DNA of 48,005 nt from NCBI RefSeq assembly GCF_014203545.1, contig NZ_JACHJG010000024.1, positions 1 to 48,005 of the forward strand, written 5' to 3'. Numbering within the stretch: position 1 is the first letter of the stretch; each line of letters opens with the position of its first letter. Positions 22,369 through 31,453 of the stretch are shown here, in pieces. Both the position numbers and the translations under genes were made by a program. The notes below the pieces were generated by a model that was not told where the DNA came from, searched no databases, and saw nothing but the letters and a program-made list of their open reading frames with translations. Source of the stretch: Streptomyces netropsis (GTDB lineage: Bacteria; Actinomycetota; Actinomycetes; Streptomycetales; Streptomycetaceae).

Positions 22369-25308
22369 TCAGGAGAGGGGCGTGGCCGGTGCGACTCGGC
22401 TGATCCGAAGCCGTGCCTGTTCGGCCCAGTACGGCATGCGCAGGTTGCGGAATCCGGTCAGTGCCGTGGAGAGGTGACCCTCCGCCCGGTCCGGGTCGCC
22501 CGATGCGGCGTGGGTGCGGCCCAGCCAGTAGGAGGCGAGTGCCTCGCCCCGGCGTTCGCCGAGCTCGGTGAAGATCGACGCCGCCTCGCCGAGCGGGCCG
22601 AGTGCGTGCGGGGCCTGGTCGGGGCCGAGAGCGATGTGCATCCGGCCCAGCGTCAGCAGCGCGTACGCCTCGCCGGGCCGGTGGCGCACCGTCCGGAATG
22701 CGGCCAGCGCCCGGTGCAGGTGGCCGACGCACCGGTCGAACCGGCCGTGGCAGATCTCGGCCCACGCCAGCAGTTGCAGGACATCGGCGAGGGCGAGGGG
22801 CCGGCCGAGCCGCTCCGCCGTCCGAAGTGCCGACTCCAGGACGTCGACGGCTTCGGCCTCGCGCTGCCGGCAGACGAGCGCGAAGCCCAGGCTGCGCAGG
22901 GCCACGACCTGGCCGTGTTCGTCGCCGAGCCGGCTCATCACGGCGGCCGCCGCCCGGGCGTCGTCGTGGGCGAGCTCGGCCATGCCCCGGTCGGCGATCG
23001 CGAAGCTCCGGTGCGTACGCAGACGGGCGGCGTGATGTGCCTCGCCGAGTGCGTCCAACTGCTCGATGGCCGCGGCCCACCGGATCACCGCGTCGTCCAC
23101 CCGGCCGCGGACGGCGAAGGCCCGGGCCAGGGAACCCTGGGCGACCGCGGTGGCGACGGGGTCGCCGTCGGCTCTCGCCCGGTCGAGCGCGGCCCGCGCC
23201 ACCCGTTCCCACTCGTCCCACCAGTTCCGCAGGTGGCAGACGTCCTCCATGGCGGAGGCGAGCTCGGCGGCCTGGGTGCCGTAGCCGGCGCCGGCGGCGA
23301 ACTCGACCGCGGTGACCAGGCTGGTCCGCTCCCGTTCCAGCCAGCCGACGAGATCCTCCGCCTCTCCTCGTACGGGCTCCTCCGCCCCTCGGCGGATGAG
23401 CCGGTCGGCGGCCGTCCGCACCCGGGAGAGCCAGCCGTCCAGGAGACGGGCCACCGCCGCCCGCCGCCACCCGAGGGGTTCCTCGGCGAGAGCGCGCTCC
23501 CCCGCGTAGACGTGCAGCAGGTCGTGCGTCCGGTAGCGCAGCAGGCCCTGCCGGTCGACCGACGCGACCTGCACCAGGTTCGCGTCGATGAGCACGTCGG
23601 TCGCCTGATCGGTGTCGCGGGAGTCGAGCAGGGCGGCGAGCGCCCATCCCGGGAACTCCGGCGAGGGAAGCATGCCGATGGCCCGGAAGGCCCGGGCGGC
23701 CTCCGACGTCAGGCCGTGGTAGCTGGCGGCGACGCTGGTGCGGACGGCGAGGTCTCCCACCGTGAGTTCCGCCAGCCTGCCCCGCTCGTCGGCGAGGCGG
23801 TCGGCGAGCCGCCGGATCTGCCAGTGCGGGCGGCTCGCGAGCCGCGCCGCGGTCACGCGCAGGGCCAGGGGCAGGCCGGCGCAGCTGGCCAGGACCCGCT
23901 CGGTGGCCTCCGGTTCGGCCGCGAGCCGTGGGGAGCCGACGATGCGGCGCAGCAGGTCCTGTGACTCCTCGTCGTTGAACGGGGCGACGTCGATCAGCTG
24001 CGCTCCCGTCAGGCCGGCCATCCGCGTCCTGCTGGTGACCAGGGCCGCGCTTCCCGGGGTGCCGGGCAGCAGCGGCCGGATCTGCGCCTCGTCCCGTGCG
24101 TCGTCCAGCAGCACCAGCACCCTGCGGCCGGACAGCAGGGAGCGGAACATCGCGGCGCGGTCCACCGTGGCCTCGGGGATGGACGATCCGGCGACGCCCA
24201 GGCTGACCAACAGGTCCGCGAGGACCGCGCCGGGCGCGCGCTGGGGCCCGCGGGCACCGTCGAGGTGCACGAACAACCGGCCGTCGGGGAAGGCGTCCCG
24301 CAGGTCGTGGGCGAGTCGGGTGGCCAGGGCGGTCTTGCCGACGCCGGGGAGCCCGGTGAGGATCACGACGGGCACGGCGCAGGACGGCGCTTCCCCGGAA
24401 GCCGAGGTGGCCGGGTCGAGCACTGCCGCGGCCCGCGAGAGTACGAGACGTCTTCCGACGAAGTCGGTGGTGTCGGAGGGGAGTTGACTCGTGGGTTGCC
24501 AACAGTCCGCGGGGCGTTCGGCGCACACGGGTGCGGGCTCCGGCTCCGGCAGCGGTTCTCCGGTGAGGACCGCGTGGTGCAGTCGGCGGAGCTCCGCGCC
24601 CGGTTCGAGGCCGAGTTCGTCCCGCAGCGCGGCGCGGGCGAGGGCGTAGGACCGCAGCGCGTCGCCCGGCCGACGGCAGTGGTACTGCGCGGTCATCAGC
24701 TTGGCCCACAACGACTCCCGCAGCGGGTACCGGGCCACCTCCGCCTGCAGCAGGCCTATCACGTCACGGGATTCCCCGAGCGCCAGGCATGCCTCTGCGT
24801 GATCCTCCAAGGCGGCCAACCGCGACTCCTCCAGGCGGGCCACCTCGATGTGCAGGGCGTCATGGTGCGCCACCCCGTCGAAAGCGCCGCCGCGCCACAG
24901 GTCCAGCGCCTCCCGCAGATGGCCGGCCGCTGCCCGGTGCCGTCCCCCGGCCAGCGCGGCACGGCCACGCGCGGCCAGATCCTCGTAGAGATGGAGGTCC
25001 ACTTCGCCCGGCAGCACCCGCAATTGATAGCCGCCGTGCCCTTGGCTCAACCGGTCCTCGCCCGCGGCGGGGTTGATCACCTTGCGCAACGCGGCGACGT
25101 AGCTGCGGACATTGGCCTGGGCGGACACCGGAGGGGCGGCTCCCCAGATCGCGTCACACAGCCGGTCCCCGGACACTGCGGTGTTGGTATGGACCAGTAG
25201 GGTGGCGAGCAGGGTCCGTTGCTTCGGTCCGCCGAGCGGAAGGACGCGGTCGCCGGCGGCGACCTCGAGGGGCCCCAGCACCTTGAACTCGACGCGCGGA
25301 GCCTCCAC
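22369..25308 (-). CDS. SARP-STAND (AfsR-type) cluster regulator
   Basis: A 979-residue AfsR-type regulator. Residues 1-95 form the OmpR-like winged helix (VEFKVLGPLEVAAGDRVLPL), residues about 100-250 the BTAD helical domain, and residues about 280-560 an NB-ARC/STAND ATPase with Walker A GLPGVGKTALATRL (from 319) and Walker B RVLVLLDDARDE. The remainder is TPR-like helical repeats (for example ALRSLGFALVCRQREAEAVD, LADVLQLLAWAEICHGRFDR). Such proteins activate biosynthetic promoters as oligomers after nucleotide binding. The GTG at 25308 begins at the conserved fold start. It is transcribed in the same direction as the isonitrile genes, 134 bp ahead of isnA, and is the obvious pathway activator. 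Confidence 0.9.
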   Translation of the reverse strand: MEAPRVEFKVLGPLEVAAGDRVLPLGGPKQRTLLATLLVHTNTAVSGDRLCDAIWGAAPPVSAQANVRSYVAALRKVINPAAGEDRLSQGHGGYQLRVLPGEVDLHLYEDLAARGRAALAGGRHRAAAGHLREALDLWRGGAFDGVAHHDALHIEVARLEESRLAALEDHAEACLALGESRDVIGLLQAEVARYPLRESLWAKLMTAQYHCRRPGDALRSYALARAALRDELGLEPGAELRRLHHAVLTGEPLPEPEPAPVCAERPADCWQPTSQLPSDTTDFVGRRLVLSRAAAVLDPATSASGEAPSCAVPVVILTGLPGVGKTALATRLAHDLRDAFPDGRLFVHLDGARGPQRAPGAVLADLLVSLGVAGSSIPEATVDRAAMFRSLLSGRRVLVLLDDARDEAQIRPLLPGTPGSAALVTSRTRMAGLTGAQLIDVAPFNDEESQDLLRRIVGSPRLAAEPEATERVLASCAGLPLALRVTAARLASRPHWQIRRLADRLADERGRLAELTVGDLAVRTSVAASYHGLTSEAARAFRAIGMLPSPEFPGWALAALLDSRDTDQATDVLIDANLVQVASVDRQGLLRYRTHDLLHVYAGERALAEEPLGWRRAAVARLLDGWLSRVRTAADRLIRRGAEEPVRGEAEDLVGWLERERTSLVTAVEFAAGAGYGTQAAELASAMEDVCHLRNWWDEWERVARAALDRARADGDPVATAVAQGSLARAFAVRGRVDDAVIRWAAAIEQLDALGEAHHAARLRTHRSFAIADRGMAELAHDDARAAAAVMSRLGDEHGQVVALRSLGFALVCRQREAEAVDVLESALRTAERLGRPLALADVLQLLAWAEICHGRFDRCVGHLHRALAAFRTVRHRPGEAYALLTLGRMHIALGPDQAPHALGPLGEAASIFTELGERRGEALASYWLGRTHAASGDPDRAEGHLSTALTGFRNLRMPYWAEQARLRISRVAPATPLS

Positions 25309-25881
25309 CGCGTGACCGCCCTTCTGTTGGCTGCGCGAAGCAGAGCACGCGCGCTCTGTTGTGCGTGATTCAAACAATTGGCTAGTGCGACAACCATAGG
25401 CGCTGTGGGGTGCGGGATCCTCCACGCACGAACTCACCCCTCGCCGCGGTTCACGGCATGACCGACGCCCCTCGGGGTCGGGGCCCACACGCCTCCACGG
25501 GCGCCTTCCAGCCGATCGCTCGTCCCAACTCGCCGGAATACAGGGACAGTTGCTCTCGATGCCCTCGTCGACATCCGGCACTCAGGTGACCATCACGTCT
25601 CCCGCGCGTCATCCCGCCCGATGGCACAGCCGGCACCGGGGGGGCACGCCCGACTCCGCCACCGGGCCGACTCCTGCCCACGGCAACACGGCCTTCGCCG
25701 ACCGGTCGTGGACCAACCCCGGACAGCACGACAACCGGATCTGCATACAACTGCGTCCGGGAAGCCGGACGGCGATCCGGCCGGGCATCCGTAGCCCTCT
25801 TATCGGTTCCGGGGCACACGGCTTCTGAGCCATTACGGGGCGGCCGCGTGACCTCCGCCGCCGGGAGGGCGTTGACGTCGT
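25309..25881. promoter_or_regulatory. Intergenic region upstream of the SARP gene
   Basis: No convincing gene lies here; the short frames have mixed third-position composition. On the minus strand the region nearest the SARP start must hold its promoter. A relatively AT-rich stretch (25365-25385, containing CAAACAATTG) and an 18-base inverted repeat CAGAGC-n6-GCTCTG at 25341-25358, 33 bases before the GTG, are candidate control elements. The repeat shares its half-site with the hairpin in the isnA leader. Confidence 0.5.
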
Positions 25882-26067
25882 ATGACGACGATGCGGCCCA
25901 TGCCGGTCATCGCCCCCGGCAACGACACGCCCCCGCGAGGCCCGGCCGACACCCCCATCTTCGAGGCGCTGGCCGCTCGCTGGGCCGCCGCCGGGCGAAG
26001 CGTCCCATGCCGCGACGACGAAGAGTGGGCACTCCTCGCGGAGCGGATCCCGTGGCCCGACCGGTGA
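25882..26067 (+). CDS. Small hypothetical protein (61 aa)
   Basis: A 61-residue protein ending in DTPIFEALAARWAAAGRSVP then CRDDEEWALLAERIPWPDR. The pattern TP-(I/V)-(F/Y)-x-x-L-x-x-x-W...GR-x-VP...D-x-EW is one I recall from small uncharacterised Streptomyces proteins, often near regulators. There are three possible starts (ATG codons at residues 1, 4 and 7); none has a strong ribosome binding site. There is no membrane segment or signal. The function is unknown. Confidence 0.5.
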   Translation: MTTMRPMPVIAPGNDTPPRGPADTPIFEALAARWAAAGRSVPCRDDEEWALLAERIPWPDR

Positions 26068-26094
26068 ACCGACCGCCCGGGCGCACGGCCTCGC

Positions 26095-26292
26095 CTACGC
26101 CGCGGTGCAGCGACGTGCCCGGCGCACCGCAGCCAGCCACTCCGCGCGCAGCCGTTCGTACCGCCGGCGCTCTGCCACCGTCAGAGCCCGGCCTCGCCGC
26201 GCGCGCAAGAACGCGCGTATCTCGGCGTTCAGTGCTTGGGCGTCCAGGGAAGTCGGGGACATGAGAACCACGGTAGAGGCGTGCTCTGACAT
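26095..26292 (-). CDS. Small basic hypothetical protein (65 aa)
   Basis: A 65-residue helical, Arg-rich protein: MSPTSLDAQALNAEIRAFLR then ARRGRALTVAERRRYERLRA and EWLAAVRRARR. It looks like one or two amphipathic helices. The upstream ATG at 26292 has GAGG only three bases away; the ATG at 26262 (residue 11) is an equally plausible start. It converges with the 61-aa gene at 25882. The family is unknown to me; the codon pattern supports coding. Confidence 0.45.
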   Translation of the reverse strand: MSEHASTVVLMSPTSLDAQALNAEIRAFLRARRGRALTVAERRRYERLRAEWLAAVRRARRCTAA

Positions 26293-26580
26293 ATGCCTCA
26301 GGGTTTTGCGCCAGTCGCCGACGCGACGAATCGGTCACCGCGTGGGGGCGATGAGCCGCGAGTGACCGGGTTTCCGGCCGCCGCCGTCGCCGGCGGACGA
26401 CCGTCCGGCCTTCGCCCCGGCAAGGGTGAGACCGTTGTCCATGCGTAGGGGTGTCTGGACGACGACGGCTTCGTTCTTGGTCCGCCGTCCTTCATTCCTT
26501 GGCCGGTGGTCGCCCCACTGGCCGGTTCCCGTGGTCGCCGCGGGCTGTCGGTGCCTCGTGCCGTGAGAAGTGGTGGGGCG

Positions 26581-27385
26581 TCAGGTGAGCCCTTTCCCGG
26601 TGAGCCAGGTGAGGGCGGTGTCGGCCACGTGGGGCCAGCCGCTGTCGACGATCAGGGAGTGCCCGCGGTCGTCGAACCTCTTGTACTCCGTGGTGGCGCC
26701 GGAGTGGCGGTACTGCTTGAACGTGGAGCGTGTCAGGACGTCGGGGACGGTGTGATCGAGCTTGCCCGACAGCAGCAGGAGCGGCCCTCGGTTGTTGTTG
26801 TGGGTGTCGACCTTCGCGGGCGAATGCCGGGCGAAGTTGGCGAGGGCCAGTTGGAAGAGCGGCCGTGCCGGGCTGGGGACGGTCCACTCCTCGAAGAGCC
26901 GGTCGGACTCCTCGCGGGAGACGGCGTTGGCGAACGCGTAGCGGAACTGGTCCGCGTCCAGCGAGACGGCACCGGGTGTTGGCCGGGTTCTTCAAGAACG
27001 CGAAGGTCGACTTCGCCTGGGCGGGTCCGACCGCTTTGACGCCTCTGATCTGACCGGGACAGATCGCGACGGCCGCCGTCCCCAGCCCCTGGCCGAGCAG
27101 GTGCTGGGCGATGAAGCCTCCGACGGAGTGCCCGACCAGGACCGGCTTGCTCCCGAGATCGCGGATGATCCGGGCATGATGCCGGGAGATCTCCGCAAGC
27201 CCGTTGCCTGCCTGCCGCTCGGGATGCCGCCGTGCCTCGGCAACCGAGGCGGGGGCACCCGGCCATTCGGGTGTCATCGGCTCGTATCCGGCCTCCCGGA
27301 ACCGGTCCGCCCAGCCTTGCCAGCTCGTCGAATGCAGCCACAGGCCGTGGATGAACATGACCGGTGTGCGGAGTGGTGAGGTCAT
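26581..27385 (-). pseudogene. Alpha/beta hydrolase, one-base frameshift
   Basis: The N-terminal half reads TSPLRTPVMFIHGLWLHSTS ... IIRDLGSKPVLVGHSVGGFI, with the oxyanion HG motif and nucleophile Ser in GHSVGG, and ends in KSTFAFLKNPANT. At about 26975 the frame breaks in a C-run (AACACCCGG where one more C would restore it). The rest continues in another frame as PGAVSLDADQFRYAFAN ... FEEWTVPSPARPLFQLALA ... and a final FDDRGHSLIVDSGW with the catalytic His, ending at TGA 26581-26583. All catalytic parts exist, so this is either a recent pseudogene or a base-call error. Confidence 0.8.
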
Positions 27386-27601
27386 GGCATGGCTCCCGTC
27401 GGCATCGTCAGCACAGGCCCCCGCCTGCCGTGCGGCACGCACTCATTACACACAGCGCCGATCGGGTCCGCCCGCCGGGCAGTGCCGTCGGCGCTCGGAG
27501 GTTCTTCCGGCGACCGGGAATCGGAACGGTGGGCGACGAGGTTGGCGGGAAGGGCCCGTGCCGATCGTGGCAGGGTCACCCGTCGACCGAAGGTGGATGT
27601 C

Positions 27602-28723
27602 TTGATATCCAGCAGCTCAGCCGCACGTGCGACGGACGCACTCGTCCGTCCCGTCTCCCTGGGAAGCCTCACCGTCCGGAACCGGATCGCCATGGCGCCG
27701 ATGACCCGTGAGTTCTCACCCGGTGGTGTGCCGGGGGCCGATGTGGCGGAGTACTACGCGCGGCGGGCGGCGGGCGGTGTGGGCCTGATCATCTCCGAGG
27801 GGACGTATGTCGGCCACGCCTCGGCGGGGACCAGTGACCGCGTCCCCCGGTTCCACGGCGAGGACGCGCTCGCGGGCTGGGCCGGGGTGGCGGACGCGGT
27901 CCACCGCGCGGGCGGGGCGATCGTGCCGCAGTTGTGGCACGTGGGGATGGCGCGCGCCGTCGGTGCCCCGCCGGTACCGGATGCCCCGCGCGTCGGCCCC
28001 TCGGGGGTCCCCCTGGACGACTCGGAGCCGGGCCGGACGATGACACAGGCCGACCTCGACGAGGTGGTCGCCGCCTTCGCCGCCGGTGCCGCCGCGGCCG
28101 AGGCGAACGGCTTCGACGGCATCGAACTGCACGGGGCCCACGGCTACCTCATCGACCAGTTCCTCTGGGCTCACACCAACCGGCGCACGGACGCCTACGG
28201 CGGCGATCTCGTCGCCCGGACCCGCTTCGCCTCGGAGATCGTGGCGGCCTGCCGCCGAGCGGTGTCGCCGGACTTCCCGATCATCTTCCGGATGTCCCAG
28301 TGGAAGATTGGTGACTACCGGGCCCGGATCGCCGAATCGCCCCAGGAGCTCGAAGCCGTCCTCGCCCCGCTCGCCGAGGCGGGGGTCGACGCCTTCCACT
28401 GCTCCACCCGCCGCTACTGGCTGCCGGAGTTCGACGGCTCGGACCTCAACCTCGCGGGCTGGGCGAAGAAGCTCACGGGCAAGGCGACGATCAGCGTCGG
28501 CTCGGTCGGTCTCGACAGCGAGTTCCTGAAGGCGTTCCAGGGTCAGGGAAGCGGTGTCGCCGACATCGACGGGCTGCTGGACAGGCTGGAGCGGGACGAG
28601 TTCGACCTCGTGGCGGTCGGCCGGGCTCTGCTGGGCGACCCCGAGTGGGCCATGAAGATCCTCAACGGGCGCACCGACGAGCTCACGCCCTTCGGCACGG
28701 AGGCGCTCGCCAGGCTCCACTGA
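27602..28723 (+). CDS. Old Yellow Enzyme-like NADH:flavin oxidoreductase
   Basis: A 373-residue TIM-barrel FMN enzyme of the OYE family: LTVRNRIAMAPMTREFSPGG at the start, GVGLIISEGTYVGHAS, GAIVPQLWHVGMARAVG, the substrate-binding GFDGIELHGAHGYLIDQFLW with its H-x-x-H/Y region, NRRTDAYGGDLVARTRF, and DEFDLVAVGRALLGDPEWAM near the end for the FMN phosphate. It reduces activated C=C bonds with NAD(P)H. The TTG at 27602 has GAAGG eight bases upstream and gives the usual family length. It is divergent from the broken hydrolase gene. Confidence 0.9.
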   Translation: MISSSSAARATDALVRPVSLGSLTVRNRIAMAPMTREFSPGGVPGADVAEYYARRAAGGVGLIISEGTYVGHASAGTSDRVPRFHGEDALAGWAGVADAVHRAGGAIVPQLWHVGMARAVGAPPVPDAPRVGPSGVPLDDSEPGRTMTQADLDEVVAAFAAGAAAAEANGFDGIELHGAHGYLIDQFLWAHTNRRTDAYGGDLVARTRFASEIVAACRRAVSPDFPIIFRMSQWKIGDYRARIAESPQELEAVLAPLAEAGVDAFHCSTRRYWLPEFDGSDLNLAGWAKKLTGKATISVGSVGLDSEFLKAFQGQGSGVADIDGLLDRLERDEFDLVAVGRALLGDPEWAMKILNGRTDELTPFGTEALARLH

Positions 28724-28816
28724 GCCGTGACGGTCCCACGGACCGCGGCGCCGCACGGCGCAGTCACACTGCGGCCCTGGGACGCGGTGGGCGGCGAGGC
28801 ACCGGGCTGCCGCCCT

Positions 28817-29434
28817 CTACGCGGCGACGAAGCGGTCGCTCTGCTCCCCCCGTAGATGCCCCGGGGGCAGCTTGCGACCGTATGCGAGCAGCAGCAGATC
28901 CTGTGCGGCGCCGGTCAGCGGCGTGCCTGTGCCGAAGGACCAATCGAGGTCGTCGGCGCGGAGTTCGACGCCGTCGAGATCGGCCCCGAAGAACGTGAGG
29001 GTCTTGGCGTCGACGTCCTCCAGCAGGATGCGCAAGCGGTCCTCGGGTACCCGACGGCCGAGGCCCAGCGCGACCGAGATGTCCAGGCCGTGGATCACAT
29101 CGTGACCCAGCGCGGCCTCGATCCCGAGGGTCGGCGGCTTCCAGGGGTGGTGCGCGTTGTCCGCGAGCGCCGCGGACAGCTCGTCCGTCGAGTGGACGGC
29201 CGCGTCTCTGCGGGCGCATCGATCGGTCATGCGGTGGATGCTGCCCCGCGCCTTGACGAGTTCCCACGCCACTTCGGGGAACGAGTAGCGGAATCCCAGG
29301 GACATGTGGGCCGCGACCTCCCGTACGCGCCAGCCCGAACACAGCGTCGGCGCATCCCATGCGCCGACAGGCAACCCGTCCAACATGGCCGCCAGCTCCC
29401 GGCGTTCGGCCGCGATCGCGGTTCTGATGTCCAT
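28817..29434 (-). CDS. Maleylpyruvate isomerase-like (mycothiol/DinB) protein
   Basis: A 205-residue protein of the mycothiol-dependent maleylpyruvate isomerase-like, DinB-fold family: IAAERRELAAMLDGLPVGAW, CSGWRVREVAAHMSLGFRYS, then IEAALGHDVIHGLDISVALG with the family His residues (AAHM, GHDVIHGLD) that bind a metal. These enzymes use mycothiol as a cofactor, but most have no known substrate. The ATG at 29434 is chosen because AAAGGA lies just upstream; two ATGs further out lack one. It is divergent from the LysR gene 29536-30441, its probable regulator. Confidence 0.75.
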   Translation of the reverse strand: MDIRTAIAAERRELAAMLDGLPVGAWDAPTLCSGWRVREVAAHMSLGFRYSFPEVAWELVKARGSIHRMTDRCARRDAAVHSTDELSAALADNAHHPWKPPTLGIEAALGHDVIHGLDISVALGLGRRVPEDRLRILLEDVDAKTLTFFGADLDGVELRADDLDWSFGTGTPLTGAAQDLLLLAYGRKLPPGHLRGEQSDRFVAA

Positions 29435-29535
29435 CGCCGTCCTTTGGTGCATCGCTTTCCCCATGTCTTCAAGGGTGTCCGCGGCGCCGCCATACGTCCA
29501 AGAACGCCTTTGTCTCGCAGCTAGAATCAGCGGTT

Positions 29536-30441
29536 ATGGAGCTTCGACAGCTGCGGTACTTCGTCGCTGTGGTGGAGGAGGCCAACTTCACCCGCGCCGC
29601 CGCCCGTCTGCATCTGGCACAGCCAGGGGTGAGCTCCCAGATCCGACTGCTCGAACGGGAACTCGGGCAGCCCCTGCTGGACCGCTCCGGCCACTCGGTG
29701 ACCCTGACGGAGGTGGGCGAGGCCGTCCTGCCGTACGCGCGGGCCGCGTTGGCCGCCGTCGAAGGGGCGCGGCAGACCGTGGAGGAGTTCACCGGACTGC
29801 TGCGCGGTCACGTCACGATCGGTTTCGTCTCGGGTGCCGTCACCCCCGAGTTCGACGTGGTCTCCGCCCTGGCCGACTTCCATGACGACCACCCTCAGGT
29901 GGAGATCGCGCTCACCGAGGACACGTCGGAGCGGATGCTCGACGCGCTGCGCCGTGGTGAACTCGACATCGCAGCGGTCGGACTCACCGGCGAGGAGAGT
30001 CCGCCGGGCATTTCGCTCCAAGTGGTGATCGACGAACCCCTGGTCGCGGCCATGGCTCCGGGCGACCCCCTCATCGCCGATGCGAGTCGCACGGAGATTC
30101 CGTTGGCCGCGCTCCGCGATCGCCCCCTGATCAGCCTGCCGCGTGGCACGGGGCTGCGCGGGGTTCTCGACCGGGCCTGCGCGGAGGCGGGGTTCCGGCC
30201 CCGCATCGCCTTCGAGGCCGCCGCCCCGCCCGTCCTGGCGCAGCTCGCCGCCCGCGGCCTCGGCGTGGCCATCGTCCCGGCACTTCCCGCCGAGGCGGGG
30301 TCGGCCTTCGGGCTGCGGACCCTGCGGATCACCGAGCCGCGGCTGCGCGGCCGGGTCGCCCTGGCCTGGCGGACGGCCGGCCTCTCCAGCCCTGCGGCCA
30401 AAGCCCTCCTGGGCCGGCTCCGGACGGCTCTCCCCCGTTGA
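29536..30441 (+). CDS. LysR-family transcriptional regulator
   Basis: A 301-residue LysR regulator. The helix-turn-helix is at residues 1-60 (MELRQLRYFVAVVEEANFTR, LHLAQPGVSSQIRLLERELG), followed by a type 2 periplasmic-binding-like effector domain from about residue 90 (GHVTIGFVSGAVTPEFDVV ... LIADAS). No ribosome binding site precedes the ATG. A TAGAAT hexamer at 29522-29527 would place the transcription start at or next to the ATG, so the mRNA is probably leaderless. The 101-bp divergent spacer with the maleylpyruvate-isomerase-like gene should hold the operator. Confidence 0.9.
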   Translation: MELRQLRYFVAVVEEANFTRAAARLHLAQPGVSSQIRLLERELGQPLLDRSGHSVTLTEVGEAVLPYARAALAAVEGARQTVEEFTGLLRGHVTIGFVSGAVTPEFDVVSALADFHDDHPQVEIALTEDTSERMLDALRRGELDIAAVGLTGEESPPGISLQVVIDEPLVAAMAPGDPLIADASRTEIPLAALRDRPLISLPRGTGLRGVLDRACAEAGFRPRIAFEAAAPPVLAQLAARGLGVAIVPALPAEAGSAFGLRTLRITEPRLRGRVALAWRTAGLSSPAAKALLGRLRTALPR

Positions 30442-30525
30442 CACCTGCCGGCTGCAGGCAATCCCCTCCGGCATCCGCAGCGCGTCCGCACGTACGGACC
30501 GGTGGCGACGGGGTAGAGGTGAGGT

Positions 30526-30822
30526 ATGAGCAGCGAACTCTGGGTCCTCGTCAGCTTGCTCGCCGTCCTGGTCACCGCGATGGCCGTCGCCGCCGCGGTC
30601 GTGGCGGTACGGCTCTTCCGGGCCCGGCGTCTGCTGCGTGACGCAGGCGTCCCCGAGAACAAGAAGATCATCTTCTGGGGAGCCCTGCTCTACCTGGTCT
30701 CCCCCGTCGATCTGGTGCCCGACCCCGTCTATCTGGACGACATCGGCATCCTGCTGCTCGCCCTGCGCTCGCTGCACAAGGCCGCCGCCGATGCCGGGGT
30801 GCCACGCGCCCCGGACCGATGA
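30526..30822 (+). CDS. DUF1232 (YkvA-like) membrane protein
   Basis: A 98-residue protein with one N-terminal membrane helix (residues 5-30) and the DUF1232/YkvA segment ALLYLVSPVDLVPDPVYLDD, whose SPxDLxPD core is diagnostic. The acidic hinge between two hydrophobic stretches probably lies at the membrane. Its function is unknown. GAGGT precedes the ATG. Confidence 0.85.
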   Translation: MSSELWVLVSLLAVLVTAMAVAAAVVAVRLFRARRLLRDAGVPENKKIIFWGALLYLVSPVDLVPDPVYLDDIGILLLALRSLHKAAADAGVPRAPDR

Positions 30823-30842
30823 GTGCCGCCCGTCGAGGGCCT

Positions 30843-31433
30843 TCAGAGCAGAGCGCTGAGGCGCGCCTTGACGGCGGGCCACTCCTCGGCGAGGACGGAG
30901 AAGTAGACGGTGTCCCGCCAGGTGCCGTCCGGGCGCCGGCGGTGGTGACGCAGTACGCCTTCACGCTGGGCACCGAGGCGGGCGATGGCTGCTTGCGAAC
31001 GATGGTTCATGTGGTCCGTCTTCAGCTGCACGCGCCTCATGCCCAGCTCTTCGAAGGCATGGGTCAACAACAGCAGCTTCGCCTCGGAGTTGACCGCCGT
31101 GCGCCAGAACGCGCGGCCGTACCAGGTCCAGCCGATCTCCAGACGCTCGTCGTCCGTGTCGACGTCCATGAACGTGGTCCATCCGACCGCCTGACCGGTC
31201 GCACGGTGCATGACGGCGAACGGGACGTACTCGCCCCGGTCCGCGGCTTCGAGGAGGCCGCCGAGCTTGGCCGCGAATTCCTCCCGCGTGTGCGGCGTCG
31301 GCCCCTGCCAGCGCCACACCTCCTCGTCCCCGCCTCCTGCCGCGAAGAGTTCACCGAGGTGCTCCATCGTCAGCGGCACGAGGCGCACGTGGCGGCCGGT
31401 CAGCGTTACGGGCAAGGGTGTCTTGGCAGGCAT
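30843..31433 (-). CDS. GNAT family N-acetyltransferase
   Basis: About 196 residues, related to the RimJ/RimL-like GNAT branch: VTLTGRHVRLVPLTMEHLGE, FAVMHRATGQAVGWTTFMDV, LEIGWTWYGRAFWRTAVNSE, LLLTHAFEELGMRRVQLKTD and NHRSQAAIARLGAQREGVLR. It transfers an acetyl group from acetyl-CoA to an amine; the substrate is unknown. Starts at 31433 and 31445 are both possible, and neither has a ribosome binding site, so the transcript may be leaderless. A palindromic operator-like site lies immediately upstream (31454-31495). Confidence 0.85.
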   Translation of the reverse strand: MPAKTPLPVTLTGRHVRLVPLTMEHLGELFAAGGGDEEVWRWQGPTPHTREEFAAKLGGLLEAADRGEYVPFAVMHRATGQAVGWTTFMDVDTDDERLEIGWTWYGRAFWRTAVNSEAKLLLLTHAFEELGMRRVQLKTDHMNHRSQAAIARLGAQREGVLRHHRRRPDGTWRDTVYFSVLAEEWPAVKARLSALL

Positions 31434-31453
31434 ACGCGAGACCATAACCGCAT

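Noticed and set aside
25550..25828. 92-codon plus-strand frame upstream of the SARP gene
   Set aside because: Third positions are not consistently G/C and no motif or good ribosome binding site is seen.
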